From: Homarus americanus | Lineage: Eukaryota > Arthropoda > Malacostraca > Decapoda > Nephropidae | Reading direction: 5' to 3' | Length of the DNA: 64,000 nucleotides | NCBI RefSeq assembly: GCF_018991925.1 | Contig: NW_024724368.1 | Location: 1,747,159 to 1,811,158 of the forward strand | Shown here: in pieces, positions 32,697-43,240 of the stretch | How the letters are laid out: every line of letters begins with the position of its first letter | How positions within the stretch are numbered: the stretch's first letter is position 1 | Translations under genes and position numbers: made by a program | The notes under the pieces: model-generated | Seen by the model: the letters and a program-made list of their open reading frames with translations, nothing else | What the model was told of the DNA's origin: nothing | Databases searched by the model: none

Positions 32697-33045
32697 TATA
32701 TGGTGATAGTGGTGTTGTGGTGGTGGTGAGGTTAGGGTGGTAGTGGTGTTGTTGTGGTGGTGGTGAGGTTAGGGTGGTAGTAGTGCTGTAGTGGTGGTGG
32801 TGGTGAGGTTAGGGTGGTAGTGGTGTTGTGGTGGTGGTGAGGTTAGGGTGGTAGTGGTGTTGTGGTGGTGGTGGTGAGGTTAGGTGGTAGTGGTGTTGTA
32901 GTGGTGGTGAGGTTAAGGTGGTAGTGGTGTTGTGGTGGTGGTGAGGTTAGGGGTAGTAAGTTGTGTGGTGGTGAGGTTAAGGTGGTAGTGGTGTTGTGGT
33001 GGTGGTGAGGTTGTGGTGGTAGTAGTGCTGTAGTGGTGGTGAAAG
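32697..33045. repeat. ~37-bp minisatellite GTGGTGAGGTTAGGGTGG
   Basis: About nine units of TGGTGGTGAGGTTAGGGTGG followed by TAGTGGTGTTGTGG. Confidence 0.85.
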
Positions 33046-33131
33046 CAATGGTAATTTACACTATATCATCTACACTGTCATCTACACTATATCATATACA
33101 CTGGTATCTACACTACATGAACTACACTCTT

Positions 33132-33136
<5 letters not shown>

Positions 33137-33188
<52 letters not shown>
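33137..33188. repeat. (CA)n microsatellite
   Basis: About 26 CA units, preceded by four copies of CTACACTATATCAT-like sequence (33058-33120). Confidence 0.95.
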
Positions 33189-33190
<2 letters not shown>

Positions 33191-33294
33191 GTAAAGTTCT
33201 CTTATCTGAAATAACTTTTTGATTTGAGTCGCTTATCTCAAACTGCATACAATGTTGTGTCTCCCTATCTCCAAGAGAGACACCGAGGAAGAGG

Positions 33295-33890
33295 AGGATA
33301 GTGGTGACCCGACACAATGAGAGAGAGATAATGGTGACCCTACAGAGTGAGAGAGAGATAAATGGTGACCCTACAGAGTGAGAGAGAGATAACGGTGACC
33401 CTACAGAGTGAGAGAGAGATAACGGTGACCCCTACAGAGTGAGAGAGAGATAAGATACAGTGAGAGAGGTGACCCTACAGAGTGAGAGAGAGATAACGGT
33501 GACCCTGCAGAGTGAGAGAGAGATACAGACCCACACAGTGAGAGAGAGATAACGGTGACCCTACAGAGTGAGAGAGAGAGTGAGAGAGAGAGTGACCCTA
33601 GAGTGAGAGAGAGATAACGGTGACCCTACAGAGTGAGAGAGAGATAACGGTGACCCTACAGAGTGAGAGAGAGATAACGGTGACCCTACAGAGTGAGAGA
33701 GAGATAACGGTGACCCTACAGAGTGAGAGAGAGATAACGGTGACCCTACAGAGTGAGAGAGAGATAACGGTGACCCTACAGAGTGAGAGAGAGATAACGG
33801 TGACCCTACAGAGTGAGAGAGAGATAACGGTGACCCTACAGAGTGAGAAAGAGATAACGGTGACCCGACACAGTGAGGGACAGAGAGATC
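33295..33890. repeat. 30-bp minisatellite, irregular left half and homogeneous right half
   Basis: The unit GAGTGAGAGAGAGATAACGG plus TGACCCTACA. From about 33605 to 33870 nine units run with exact 30-bp phase. The left half has insertions, deletions and truncated units. Frames of 107-123 codons result from the period being a multiple of 3. Confidence 0.9.
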
Positions 33891-34350
33891 GTGATGACAC
33901 AACGTTAAAATGTAGAGACAATAGAGTTTCTTATCCTATAAAAAAAAATTACAATACGCCTCTAGAGACTACCCTCACTATACATCCCTAGTCTGAACAC
34001 AACAAGTCCTTTCATTCTCAAGTTATCGTGTGAATAGTCAGACACACCTACGTACAACAGACACATCCTAGACACATCCTGGGCACATCCTGCACTGACT
34101 GCCCTCTGCACTCGACCAGGCAACAGACGAGAGGTGGACGTATTATCACAGACGAGGGCATAGGAGGTCGTGTCTATTAAGTGTGGCATTGTAGCTTATA
34201 CTAACAGACAAGTGTAAACAATTTCTATTTAATCAGAGTCGAATATGTATATATACCTTTATACCTGCACATATTTACTTAATTAAGGTGTAGTAAAAAA
34301 AATAAAATAAGAGACTTTATTTAGCGGGGGTGTAAAGAGCTAGAGTAATA
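33891..34350. other. Unique stretch, no gene recognised
   Basis: A 75-codon minus-strand frame (33962-34189) of ordinary composition has no recognised motif. Confidence 0.45.
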
Positions 34351-34351
34351 T

Positions 34352-34460
34352 AATCTTACCTAACCTGACCTGACCTGACCTAACCAAACTAGACTTGAAC
34401 TGATCTCATCTAACCTAACTAGACTATATTTAAATTGACCTAACCTAACCTGGACTCTTA
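34352..34460 (+). repeat. Degenerate CCTAA/CCTGA pentamers
   Basis: CCTAACCTGACCTGACCTGA then diverged relatives. Confidence 0.75.
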
Positions 34461-34878
34461 CACAACATATTATGTGTTAATGTTTATTAGTGCAGAAACT
34501 GAATCATTCATACTGAACCAATTAACACCTGCCAGACCTCCTACACTGCATCACTCAGGTGTGCTAATTAGTCGTGTTCCTACGTTCCTACCTTGCCTCT
34601 CGTATTCTTTCCAGGTAACCTTCACTTGTAAATAATTTCTTCTAATTTAATATATCCTTTTAAAGTTTCCTAAATTATTTCATTTATTCAGGTATTTGTT
34701 ATATATATTTTCTTTAATGAATCCTTATTTACCCTTGTTTTTAGATATCAATTTCTGTTACTTTAAAAAAAATCTCTAGTTTCCATTCCTTTAAGATATT
34801 TGTAGTTTATCTTTTCTTTTAGAGATCCTAGAGTCAAGTTTCCCTAAAATCGACCCTGAATCATATCTTTCCTGGCTC
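34461..34878. other. AT-rich unique stretch, no gene seen
   Basis: T-rich at 34650-34830. Confidence 0.5.
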
Positions 34879-35061
34879 TCATGAAGGGAGAGAGGAGAGC
34901 AGGGGGTAGGTTTTGATTCCCACGGCCAAATTTTGAGGGTCCTCGGTGTAACAGTTCGACTTTACGTTCCTCAGGGCCTTGGCGGTGTAGTGGTGGTCGA
35001 GGTTGGCTGTTGGGGATCTCTTGGCTAGTATCCAGGGCCGGTGGCTTCTGGAGTGTGGCAC
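34879..35061 (-). CDS. Possible terminal coding exon of an unidentified protein
   Basis: An open frame on the minus strand ends at a stop at 34879-34881. The last 41 residues (NLDHHYTAKALRNVKSNCY then TEDPQNLAVGIKTYPLLSS and LPS) have ordinary protein composition, and about 31 of these 41 codons end in G or C. That is strikingly unlike the AT-rich surroundings and unlike the overlapping frame. A CTAG about 20 codons upstream (near 35025) could hold a splice acceptor. I do not recognise the protein. An overlapping 84-codon frame (34844-35098) is also open but has less biased codons. Could be a chance GC-rich island or an exon relic. No neighbouring exon is identified. Confidence 0.35.
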   Translation of the reverse strand: MPHSRSHRPWILAKRSPTANLDHHYTAKALRNVKSNCYTEDPQNLAVGIKTYPLLSSLPS

Positions 35062-35445
35062 CGTAACTCGTAGTCTCCATCACCTCTACCTCCTCCACCT
35101 TCCCTACATCTATATCTCTTCTTCCTTCTCTTGCCTTTTCACCTTTCCATCTATCTGTTTGTACCTCTTTCTCCTCTTCATCTTCCTATTCAGCAACTCC
35201 TCCTATATTTTCTTCCCTCCATCTGCTTCTTCTCCTTCAGTTTCTCTCCACCTCCTGGTCATTTTTAATCTAAACCTCATCCTCTTTCCGCCTATATCAC
35301 ATTCCTCTTCCTCCTCCTCTGCCTTCCCTCCACCTCCTCTACTTTCCTTCCTTCGTTTATCCTTCTCCTCTACCATTCCTCCCTTACCACCTCCTCCACT
35401 TACATCTTCATCTTCCCTCTCTACCCTTACCTCTGCTACTCGCCC
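35062..35445. repeat. Pyrimidine-rich (CTT/CCT) stretch
   Basis: C/T-rich on the plus strand with no strict period. Confidence 0.7.
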
Positions 35446-35446
35446 T

Positions 35447-35458
35447 TTGTGTGTGTGT

Positions 35459-35460
<2 letters not shown>
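35447..35460. repeat. Short (GT)n at the 3' edge of LINE family 2 copy 1
   Basis: Seven GT units directly followed by the (AAT)n tail of the element. Confidence 0.9.
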
Positions 35461-35513
<53 letters not shown>

Positions 35514-36136
35514 TAATAATAATAGTTAACGGTCTATTGAAAGAGCATGGCAGCTGGAAGGCTGAAAATATACAGTTACATAATTGGGGAATGGGTTTCT
35601 TGATTTACAAATAATATACAAGTAACGTAAGTGATACAAATATGATATATAATAACTAGGTGGGGAGAAGGTTAAACTACAGGACATTTCAACACAGTAA
35701 CAGTGTAAAAAGGTAAGATTGACTGGGCGTGAATACACTGGTTGACTACGAGTTGTTGAAAATTTTTACAATGGTTGGGACTGGGCTGTCCTTATAGCGA
35801 TCAGTATGTGCTCGTATGGGCTGGATGCAGTTGTAGTGTCGAACAGCAATTCGCGGACGAGGGATCTCGGGTGGAAGCAGGAGCCGTTGTCGAGGATGGT
35901 GCAGAAACTTCTCACCAAATTTGCAGATGAGGTCATGGTAAAGATCAGAGAGCCGAGAGGGTCAGTGTGTTGAGCGCTTCTTGATATGTGGAGTAGGGAG
36001 GGGAGAAAATAATCTTCAACGTTCTCCTCTGCACTTTTTCTAGGTGTTTACGTTGTGTGGCATTTAGTGAGGAAGACCAGGCAGGGGAGGCATAGGCGAG
36101 CTTGAGAAGTATGAATGGTGAGTAAACACTGAGGAG

Positions 36137-36139
<3 letters not shown>
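35461..36139 (-). mobile_element. 5'-truncated non-LTR retrotransposon, family 2 copy 1
   Basis: On the minus strand: reverse-transcriptase C-terminal region (36139 to a stop at 35746-35748), about 220 bp of 3' untranslated sequence, then an (ATT)n tail (35524-35461). Both edges abut GT tracts (35447-35460 and 36140-36195). A second copy lies at 37461-37691. Protein motifs point to a CR1/L2/Jockey-type LINE; the clade is not fixed. Confidence 0.85.
35746..36139 (-). pseudogene. LINE reverse transcriptase C-terminal region, one frameshift
   Basis: From 36136 the frame reads LLSVYSPFILLKLAYASPAW then SSSLNATQRKHLEKVQRRTL and KIIF. This is the post-catalytic signature of CR1/Jockey-type elements (Y...I...L.YA.P.W...L...Q...LE..Q.R.L.II). 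It continues as YSTYQEALNTLTL, then hits a stop near 35950. A shift gives LSDLYHDLICKFGEKFLHHP, a proline-rich end (LLPPEIPRPRIAVRHYNC), and IQPIRAHTDRYKDSPVPTIV then KIFNNS and stop. Catalytic RT motifs and endonuclease are missing because of 5' truncation. Confidence 0.85.

Positions 36140-36195
<56 letters not shown>
36140..36195. repeat. (GT)n at the 5' truncation point of LINE family 2 copy 1
   Basis: About 28 GT units directly joined to the retrotransposon coding sequence. Confidence 0.95.
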
Positions 36196-36199
<4 letters not shown>

Positions 36200-36257
36200 T
36201 AATACCCCCATGAACTTAACCAACACTGACCTTTAAATCTCAAGTAAGACCTTTGAT

Positions 36258-36440
36258 AATCTCTCTCTCTCTCTCTCTCTGATATTTCCTCTACCGACAA
36301 CAGGACTATTTTTAGTAACATTGGCGAGGTGCCTATAACCTTTTTTCTACTCCTTCCCTCCCATCTACCTTCCCTACCTCCATCCCTCCCTTCCCTCACT
36401 GTCCTTCTACCTCCTCCTCCGTTCCGTCCTGCTCCTCCAC

Positions 36441-36506
<66 letters not shown>
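36258..36506. repeat. (CT)n tracts and C/T-rich sequence
   Basis: CT at 36259-36280 and 36443-36506, with CCTCCATCCCTCCC between. Confidence 0.9.
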
Positions 36507-36510
<4 letters not shown>

Positions 36511-36890
36511 GCCAATTCGCCGATTTTATTTTCCTCTTTTTTCCGTCATTTTTCCCTTCAGTCGTTTCCGCCGCCCGATTCTCAACCTAACTTTCCATTA
36601 GCTCTTCCACTACTTCCCTCCACCCCCCTCTCTTCCTCCAATGCCTCCACCCTTCACTCCACTCCCTACTCCACTACTTCCCTCCACCCCTCACTCCACT
36701 ACTTCCTCTACCCTCCACTCCACTCCTCCCTCCACTACTTCTTCCATCCTGCCTCCACTCTTCCCTCCACCACCTCCCTCCATCATCACTCCCACCCTTC
36801 TCTCTGCCCGTCCCTTCGCCCATCTCTCCGCCCGCCCCTCTGTCCGCCCCTCCGCTTTTCCGCCCGACTCCTCCGACTTTCATTCCCTAT
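36507..36890. repeat. CTCCACTACTTCCCTCCA minisatellite in C/T-rich DNA
   Basis: Imperfect CCACTCCACTACTTCCCT units at 36605-36790, then CCGCCCCTCYGTCCGCCC phrases to 36865. Confidence 0.75.
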
Positions 36891-37427
36891 AGAAACATTT
36901 TCATGGAAGCCTCGACGTCTCCCATTCAGTCGCAGGTATTAAATTCTTTTGGTGGTAAACTGTCTTTATCAATTTTCTTATTTAGGACATTTTTTTTAAG
37001 ATGTTATTTATTTGATTTTTTTTTTCACTTTTCTGTTTTGTTTTATTCTGATATTTTCGTTTTTGTTTTCATTTTCTTACGTCGGTCAATGGCTTTTTTT
37101 TCAATTTATTTTAGATTTTTTATTTTATTTTTTTTTTTTGCTGTTTTTCTCGGGTATTTTATTTTATTTTACTTCTTTATCTTTCATTCTTATTTTAAAT
37201 CAATGTCCTTTTTTCTCTTTATTTGTATTGTTTTTCCCTTAACTGTTTTTTTCTTTTCTTCACATTTGTAGTTTTTTAATCGAGGTCTTTTTTTCTTCTT
37301 TTATATTCATGATTTAAAAGCTCATCTTATTTTCCTAATTCATGTTCAAGAAATTTATCTAATTTTTGTTTATAATAATTTTCGTAATTTTTATTTTCTT
37401 CTCTTCCTTCTGAGTCTCTTTTGTGTC

Positions 37428-37431
<4 letters not shown>
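36891..37431. other. T-rich stretch, no gene seen
   Basis: Long T runs. The Phe-rich plus-strand frame (36903-37271) is compositional. Confidence 0.6.

Positions 37432-37460
<29 letters not shown>
37432..37460. repeat. (GT)n at the 3' edge of LINE family 2 copy 2
   Basis: About 14 GT units directly followed by (AAT)n. Confidence 0.95.
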
Positions 37461-37464
<4 letters not shown>

Positions 37465-37691
37465 ATAATAATAATAATTAACGGTTTATTGAAAGAGCAT
37501 GGCAGCCGGAAGGCTGAAAATATACAATTACATAATTGGGGAATGGGTCTCTTGATTTACAAATGATGTACAAGTAACATAAGTGATACAAATATGACAT
37601 ATAATAATTAGGTGTTGCTAATTTTTACAATGGTTGGGACTGGGCTGTTCTTGTAGCAATCAGTTCGTGCTCGTATGGGCTGGATGCGGTT
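37461..37691 (-). mobile_element. Non-LTR retrotransposon, family 2 copy 2, shorter and internally deleted
   Basis: (AAT)n tail at 37461-37477, then about 130 bp with roughly 90% match to the 3' untranslated region of copy 1 (e.g. GAAAGAGCATGGCAGC, GAAGGCTGAAAATATACA). A gap of about 105 bp relative to copy 1 removes the stop codon. The remaining coding piece reads IQPIRARTDCYKNSPVPTIV. The 5' end stops near 37691. Same family, separate insertion, more truncated. Confidence 0.85.
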
Positions 37692-37841
37692 GGGCGGGTG
37701 TGTGGCCAGGACAGTAGCTTGGGGCAGTGCAGGTGTGCTCCATCCTTCAGGTTAGGACAGGTGGAGCCGTGAGGTCAGGTCAGGTTAGGTCAGATCCAGC
37801 CACAATCAGTATTGCTGTGTTTTTGAGCTTTTCCTTCGAGT

Positions 37842-37843
<2 letters not shown>
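37692..37843. other. Unique stretch, no gene seen
   Basis: Contains GGTCAGGTCAGGTTAGGTCAG, a degenerate TTAGG-like run at about 37770-37795. Confidence 0.5.

Positions 37844-37844
<1 letters not shown>

Positions 37845-37924
<80 letters not shown>
37845..37924. repeat. (GT)n microsatellite
   Basis: About 40 GT units. Confidence 0.95.
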
Positions 37925-37926
<2 letters not shown>

Positions 37927-38960
37927 AATAGCCTCACCACCGTGTCCTTGGCCCACATATACTATACACAGGAGCCTTATGGGTGACAAATGAGTCCTCC
38001 TCTACACACACCCAGGTAAGTTAATTAAAACACTGACTTACCTGTGACACCCAACCTTGACCCATTTGGTATATAGAACACCTCGATATGCTAACACGTT
38101 TATATTATTTAGCTGTCATCAGGTGAAGCTAAATCAGGTGTGGTGTATTAATCTAACTTACCTGGGAGGTCTAAGGTGGGATATTGACCTTTGTTTATGA
38201 ATCATTATACGGTAAACATAGCCACGGGCGGTGAGGGAGGAGGGAAGGGAGGGAGGGGGAGAGTGAGGGACAGGGGAAGATTAAGGAGGGGGAGTGATGG
38301 GGGAGGGGGAGTGATGGGGGAGGGGGAGGAGGAATAGGAGGTCAAGCTAAACTCATCTGGGATATAAATAGAGTTAGACCTCCATATGAATTAGTAATGT
38401 TAATCTTTATTATGTATTCGGTAGTCAGTGATCACCAGGTGAGTAGGTAAATAAAGGTGATGGTTAAGTTTACATGCGTCTCCCTACTGTGTCCAGGTAT
38501 CTTTCGTCTGTTTATTTTACCTTGTTTGTTTGGAGGGGCTGTTTTTGTTTGTTTGGAGGGGCTGTTTTTGTTTGTTTGGAGGGGCTGTTTTTGTTTCATG
38601 CTTGTTAGTTTATTTGTCTACATGTGTGTTAATTTGTTTTGTTTTTTTAATGGGGTTTTGTTTGTTCGTTTATTTGTCCGTGCTGTACAGGGAGAACTAT
38701 GAGTGCTCGTATGGTCAAATAGGGTAGTTATCCCCCTCAGGGTTACCAAGGTCAAGTTCGAGTATAGAGATCATTGAGGAAACACATATGTCTTTCTGTC
38801 TGTCTGTCCCTGTGTGTGTATTTGTGTGTGTGTGTGTGTGTGTATGTGTGTCTGTCTGTCTGTCTGAAGCTTGTTTGTATACATGAATCACCAGGTAGAT
38901 GTAGTGAAAAATTACTCACTTTTTACATTTTTGTCTTTCGTAATTGAGTTAGTAACAAGT
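37925..38960. other. Unique stretch with short repeats
   Basis: G/A-rich at 38228-38340, with a doubled GAGTGATGGGGGAGGGG. Three copies of TTTGTTTGGAGGGGCTGTTT at 38525-38595. GT and CTGT tracts at 38790-38865. No gene. Confidence 0.55.
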
Positions 38961-38965
38961 CAGTA

Positions 38966-40000
38966 TTTTCTAATGTTAATATTTTCTAGAGTTAATGAGC
39001 CAGAAGTTAATATTTTCTAGAGTTAATGAGCCAGAAGTAAATATTTTCTAGAGTTAATGAGCCAGAAGTTAATATTTTCTAGAGTTAATGAGCCAGAAGT
39101 TAATATTTTCTAGAGTTAATGAGCCAGAAGTTAATATTTTCTAGAGTTAATGCGTTAGACGTGAACATTTTCTAGAGTTAATGAGTTAGAAGTTAATATT
39201 TTCTAGAGTTAATGAGCCAGAAGTAAATATTTTCTAGAGTTAATGAGCCAGAAGTTAATATTTTCTAGAGTTAATGAGCCAGAAGTTAATATTTTCTAGA
39301 GTTAATGCGTTAGACGTGAACATTTTCTAGAGTTAATGAGTTAGACGTGAACATTTTCTAGAGTTAATGAGCCAGAAGTTAATATTTTCTAGAGTTAATG
39401 AACCAGAAGTTAATATTTTCTAGAGTTAATGAGCCAGAAGTAAATATTTTCTAGAGTTAATGAGCCAGAAGTAAATATTTTCTAGAGTTAATGAGCCAGA
39501 AGTTAATATTTTCTAGAGTTAATGAGCCAGAAGTTAATATTTTCTAGAGTTAATGAGCAGAAGTTAATATTTTCTAGAGTTAATGAGCCGAAGTAAATAT
39601 TTTCTAGAGTTAATGAGCCAGAAGTAAATATTTTTTCTAGAGTTAATGAGGCAGAAGTTAATATTTTCTAGAGTTAATGAGCCAGAAGTTAATATTTTCT
39701 AGAGTTAATGAGCCAGAAGTAAATATTTTCTAGAGTTAATGAGCCAGAAGTTAATATTTTCTAGAGTTAATGAGCCAGAAGTAAATATTTTCTAGAGTTA
39801 ATGAGCCAGAAGTTAATATTTTCTAGAGTTAATGAGCCAGAAGTTAATATTTTCTAGAGTTAATGAGTTAGACGTTAATTTTTTCTAGAGTTAATGGGTT
39901 AGATGTTTATATTTTCTAGAGTTAATGAGTTGTATGTTAATATTATCTAAGTTAATGAGCTAGAAGTTAATATTATCTAAGTTAATTAGCTAGAAGTTAA
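38966..40000 (+). repeat. 31-bp minisatellite, ~33 units
   Basis: The unit TTAATATTTTCTAGAGTTAA followed by TGAGCCAGAAG. Variants with TAAATATT, GCGTTAGACGTGAACATT and GAGTTAGACG recur in blocks, so sub-types have been amplified together. Every unit carries the palindrome TCTAGA. Confidence 0.9.
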
Positions 40001-40107
40001 TATTTTCCGTAATTGACGATTTAGAAACTATTTATCCCGTTAATTAGTGAGTTTTAAGTAAATAGAAGCCTGTGTGTTTATTCTCGCCCACACAACTAAA
40101 CTCTTCT

Positions 40108-40110
<3 letters not shown>
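40001..40110. other. Array edge and unique DNA
   Basis: Decayed units pass into unique sequence. Confidence 0.5.
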
Positions 40111-40148
<38 letters not shown>

Positions 40149-40202
40149 GGATCAATACGAAGCCTTGATACCTTTGTGAAGGTCAAGAATCTGTTTTGTT
40201 TG

Positions 40203-40247
<45 letters not shown>
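40111..40247. repeat. Inverted pair (CA)n then (GT)n
   Basis: CA at 40111-40146 and GT at 40206-40246 around a 59-bp spacer. The arms are complementary and could form a hairpin of about 36 bp. Confidence 0.9.
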
Positions 40248-40250
<3 letters not shown>

Positions 40251-40437
40251 ACGCGACCTTGATATACACACACACAAACATTACTATTCATGGAAAATCA
40301 ATCTTCCTGACACCCTAATATTGGGTACCACTGACCTTATCCCTGACACTCTCCATACTTATCCTGTGTTGTACATCCTGACACCCTGATATTGTATGAG
40401 TCATCCTTCCTAGTATCCTAATATTACTCTTTCTGTA

Positions 40438-40890
40438 TCATCCTCTCACCATCCTACCCAAGGGCCAAGGTCATCCTACACCATCCTACCTAAGGGCCAA
40501 GGTATCCTGATCATCCTACACCATCCTACCCAAGGGCCAAGGTATCCTGATCATCCTACACCATCCTACCCAAGGGCCAAGGTATCCTAATCATCCTACA
40601 CCATCCTACCTAAGGGCCAAGGTCATCCTAATCCATCCTACACCATCCTACCCAGGGCAAGGTATCCTGATCATCACCATCCTACCTAAGGGCCAAGGTA
40701 TCCTAATCATCCTACACCATCCTACCCAAGGGCCAAGGTCATCCTACACCATCCTACCCAAGGGCCAAGGTATCCTAATCATCCTACACCATCCTACCTA
40801 AGGGCCAAGGTATCCTGATCATCCTACACCATCCTACCTAAGGGCCAAGGTATCCTAATCATCCTCTCACCATCCTACCCAAGGGCCACC
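40438..40890. repeat. 40-bp minisatellite, ~11 units
   Basis: Core ATCCTACACCATCCTACCCA followed by AGGGCCAAGGTATCCTAATC. Shorter units lack 4-8 bases. Confidence 0.9.
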
Positions 40891-40959
40891 TAGGCATGGC
40901 TCTCGGCTGGCCCACGTGTAGCCATGTGAAGTAACAAGGTTGCTAAATTTAGGATATCG

Positions 40960-41335
40960 ATTCGACCTGTTCCTCGTTCCCTACCCGGCTGCCTCGACCT
41001 GTTCCTCGTTCCCTACCTGGCTGTCTCGACCTGTTCCTCGTTCCCTACCCGGCTGCCTCGACCTGTTCCTCGTTCCCTACCTGGCTCACCTGGCTGCCTC
41101 GACCTGTTCCTCGTTCCCTACCTGGCTGTCTCGACCTGTTCCTCGTTCCCTACCCGGCTGCCTCGACCTGTTCCTCGTTCCCTACCTGGCTGCCTCGACC
41201 TGTTCCTCGTTCCCTACCTGGCTGTCTCGACCTGTTCCTCGTTCCCTACCTGGCTGTCACGACCTGTTCCTCGTTCCCTACCTGGCTGCCTCGACCTGTT
41301 CCTCGTTCCCTACCTGGCTGTCTCGACTTGCCCTT
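40960..41335. repeat. 32-bp minisatellite, ~11 units
   Basis: The unit CTCGACCTGTTCCTCGTTCC followed by CTACCTGGCTGC. One 41-bp unit. The 135-codon plus frame is repeat translation: because 32 is not a multiple of 3, its peptide repeats in three registers. Confidence 0.9.
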
Positions 41336-41570
41336 CCGTCTACCTAGGGGGGGGGGGTGCAGGTTTAGATAGGGTCTCAGTGATAATAGGCCCTTGTACT
41401 AATAGGCCCCAGATTTAATAGGGCACAGTGCTAATATGCCCTGACTAATAGGCCCTAGTTCTTATAGGCCTCAGTCCTAATCCTGGGGTCTGTTAAGATT
41501 GGGACCAGAGAGGAGTAGTCCCATTAAGATTAGGACCTACTGGGACTGAGGCCTCAATTCTAATCATTAG
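41336..41570. other. Unique stretch with an inverted repeat
   Basis: AGGCCTCAGTCC (41466-41477) and GGACTGAGGCCT (41543-41554) are a perfect 12-bp inverted pair within several AATAGGCCC phrases. Confidence 0.7.
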
Positions 41571-41571
41571 G

Positions 41572-41695
41572 TTAGGTTAGGTTAGGTCAAGTCAAGTCAG
41601 GTCAGGTCAGGTCAGATCAGCTCAGCTCAATGTCACGTTAGGTTAAGTTACGATAGGTTAGGTCATATTAAGTTAGGTTAGGTTAAGAAATGTTA
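41572..41695 (-). repeat. Degenerate TTAGG array with GTCAG variants
   Basis: TTAGGTTAGGTTAGGTCAAG, then GGTCAGGTCAGGTCAG, then TTAGG again. Confidence 0.8.
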
Positions 41696-41899
41696 TGACC
41701 CATTAGGACTGGAGGCAACTTTTATATACAAGAATAATGAACCTCGTGTTAGTTATCCATCAACAACAAATCGTCCGGTAATTATGGACCAATTGGACCA
41801 TACAGCCGGCAGCTGACCGGGGTTATTTATGAGCGGGAGTTAACACGTGTCTTATCTTAAAATCTATCTCAGGTTAATTACAGGTAAGGGCTGTAAGTA

Positions 41900-41974
41900 C
41901 TCTGCGTGTGTACGTGTGTGTTTGTGTATATAAATGCATGTATGTGTGTGTGTGTGTCTGTGTGTGTATAAGTG

Positions 41975-42027
<53 letters not shown>

Positions 42028-42210
42028 ACGTGATCAGCGTCAGGAATCTCCGCTGACCCCACCGAGGTCGGCCAGGGAACGCAGCAGCTACTACCATAAC
42101 ACACACACACACACACACAAAAGTGCCAACTCTGACCTGTAAAGTTAAACCATAATACCTGGTCACCATTATCTGTATGTATGTATGTATGTATGTATGT
42201 ATGTATGTCG
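41900..42210. repeat. (GT)n, (CA)n and (ATGT)n tracts
   Basis: GT-rich at 41905-42026, CA at 42100-42120 and ATGT at 42174-42208. The GT and CA tracts are inverted relative to each other across 73 bp. Confidence 0.9.
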
Positions 42211-42419
42211 ATGCTTCTTTACAACAATTAACACTCAAAATCCTTTTAATCATCAACAACTGTTTCTCTTGACCACCCGAATGCTTAAACCCGTCTAGTT
42301 TATTTTTAATGTTTTGTTTGTCTTACATTATCATATATTATCTATCGTCACTTGTTTATTCAATACCTAGTTTATTCTTTCTTTTCTCTTTAATATTTTA
42401 TAAGTAGGTTCAGTCTCTG

Positions 42420-42860
42420 GTGCACTTATCTAAAGTAATCGTGGTGTGCGCAGAAGTTTATGTTGAATTGTGGTTCGTATACTGCTTCTGCCTAGCTTCT
42501 ACCTATAGAAGGGGAGGGAGGTTGCAGGTGTTCCAGTATTTTGGGCATCCCGAGTGCAGGTGTCAGGGTGCTGGCCCGGCGTGTGGTGGGGTGGGGGTCG
42601 CTAGTGCGAGTGTGGAGTGTGGTGAGGTGTGGAGTGGTGTGGGGTTTACTGTGGTGTGGGGTGTGTGGTGTGTGGTGGGGTGGGGTGTGGTGGGGTGGGG
42701 TGTGGTGGGGTGGGGTGTGGTGTGTGGTGTGGGGGTGTGGTGGGGTGTGGTGGGGTGGGTGCAGGTGTGGGGATTTTACTGTGGTGTGGTGTGGGTGTGG
42801 TGCTGGTGCTGTCTGGTGGCCGTGACGTTGGCAGCGGTGGTGGCTGGGTACATCGTGTAG
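42420..42860 (+). other. Open frame of 146 codons interrupted by a GTGG repeat, coding doubtful
   Basis: The middle (42600-42760) is a GGTGTGGTGGGGTG minisatellite, so most of the length is repeat. The first 60 codons and the last 20 (ending CLVAVTLAAVVAGYIV, hydrophobic) are ordinary sequence. TTCTGCCTAGCTTCTACCTA then TAG near 42487-42509 could be a splice acceptor. No known domain. Confidence 0.15.
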
Positions 42861-43240
42861 AAACAACTTCCATCCTCCCTCTCTTCTTCCTTCACTTCTT
42901 CCCTCTCTCTCTCTCATTCCATTCCATCCTTCATCCCTCCTCCCCTCCCTCCTCCTTCTTCCTCTCTATCTTCTTTCCTCCCTGTACATACTTCCAGCCC
43001 CACCCCTTCACGTTTCTCCCCCTCCTCCTCTCTCCTTCTTCCCCCTCCCTCCCTCCCTCCCTCCCCTCCTCCCTCCTCCCTCCCTCCCCTCCTTCCTCCC
43101 TTCCTCACTTCCTTCCTTCCTTCTTCCTTCCTTCCTTCCTTCCTTCCTTCCTTCCTTCCTTCCTTCCTCCCTCCTCCCTCCTCCCTCCCCTCCTCTCCTT
43201 CTTCTTCCTTCCCTTCCTCCTCTCCCTTTACACCCACACG
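42861..43240. repeat. C/T-rich tract with (CCCT)n and (CCTT)n
   Basis: CCCT at about 43045-43065 and CCTT at about 43108-43167, in pyrimidine-rich DNA. Confidence 0.9.
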
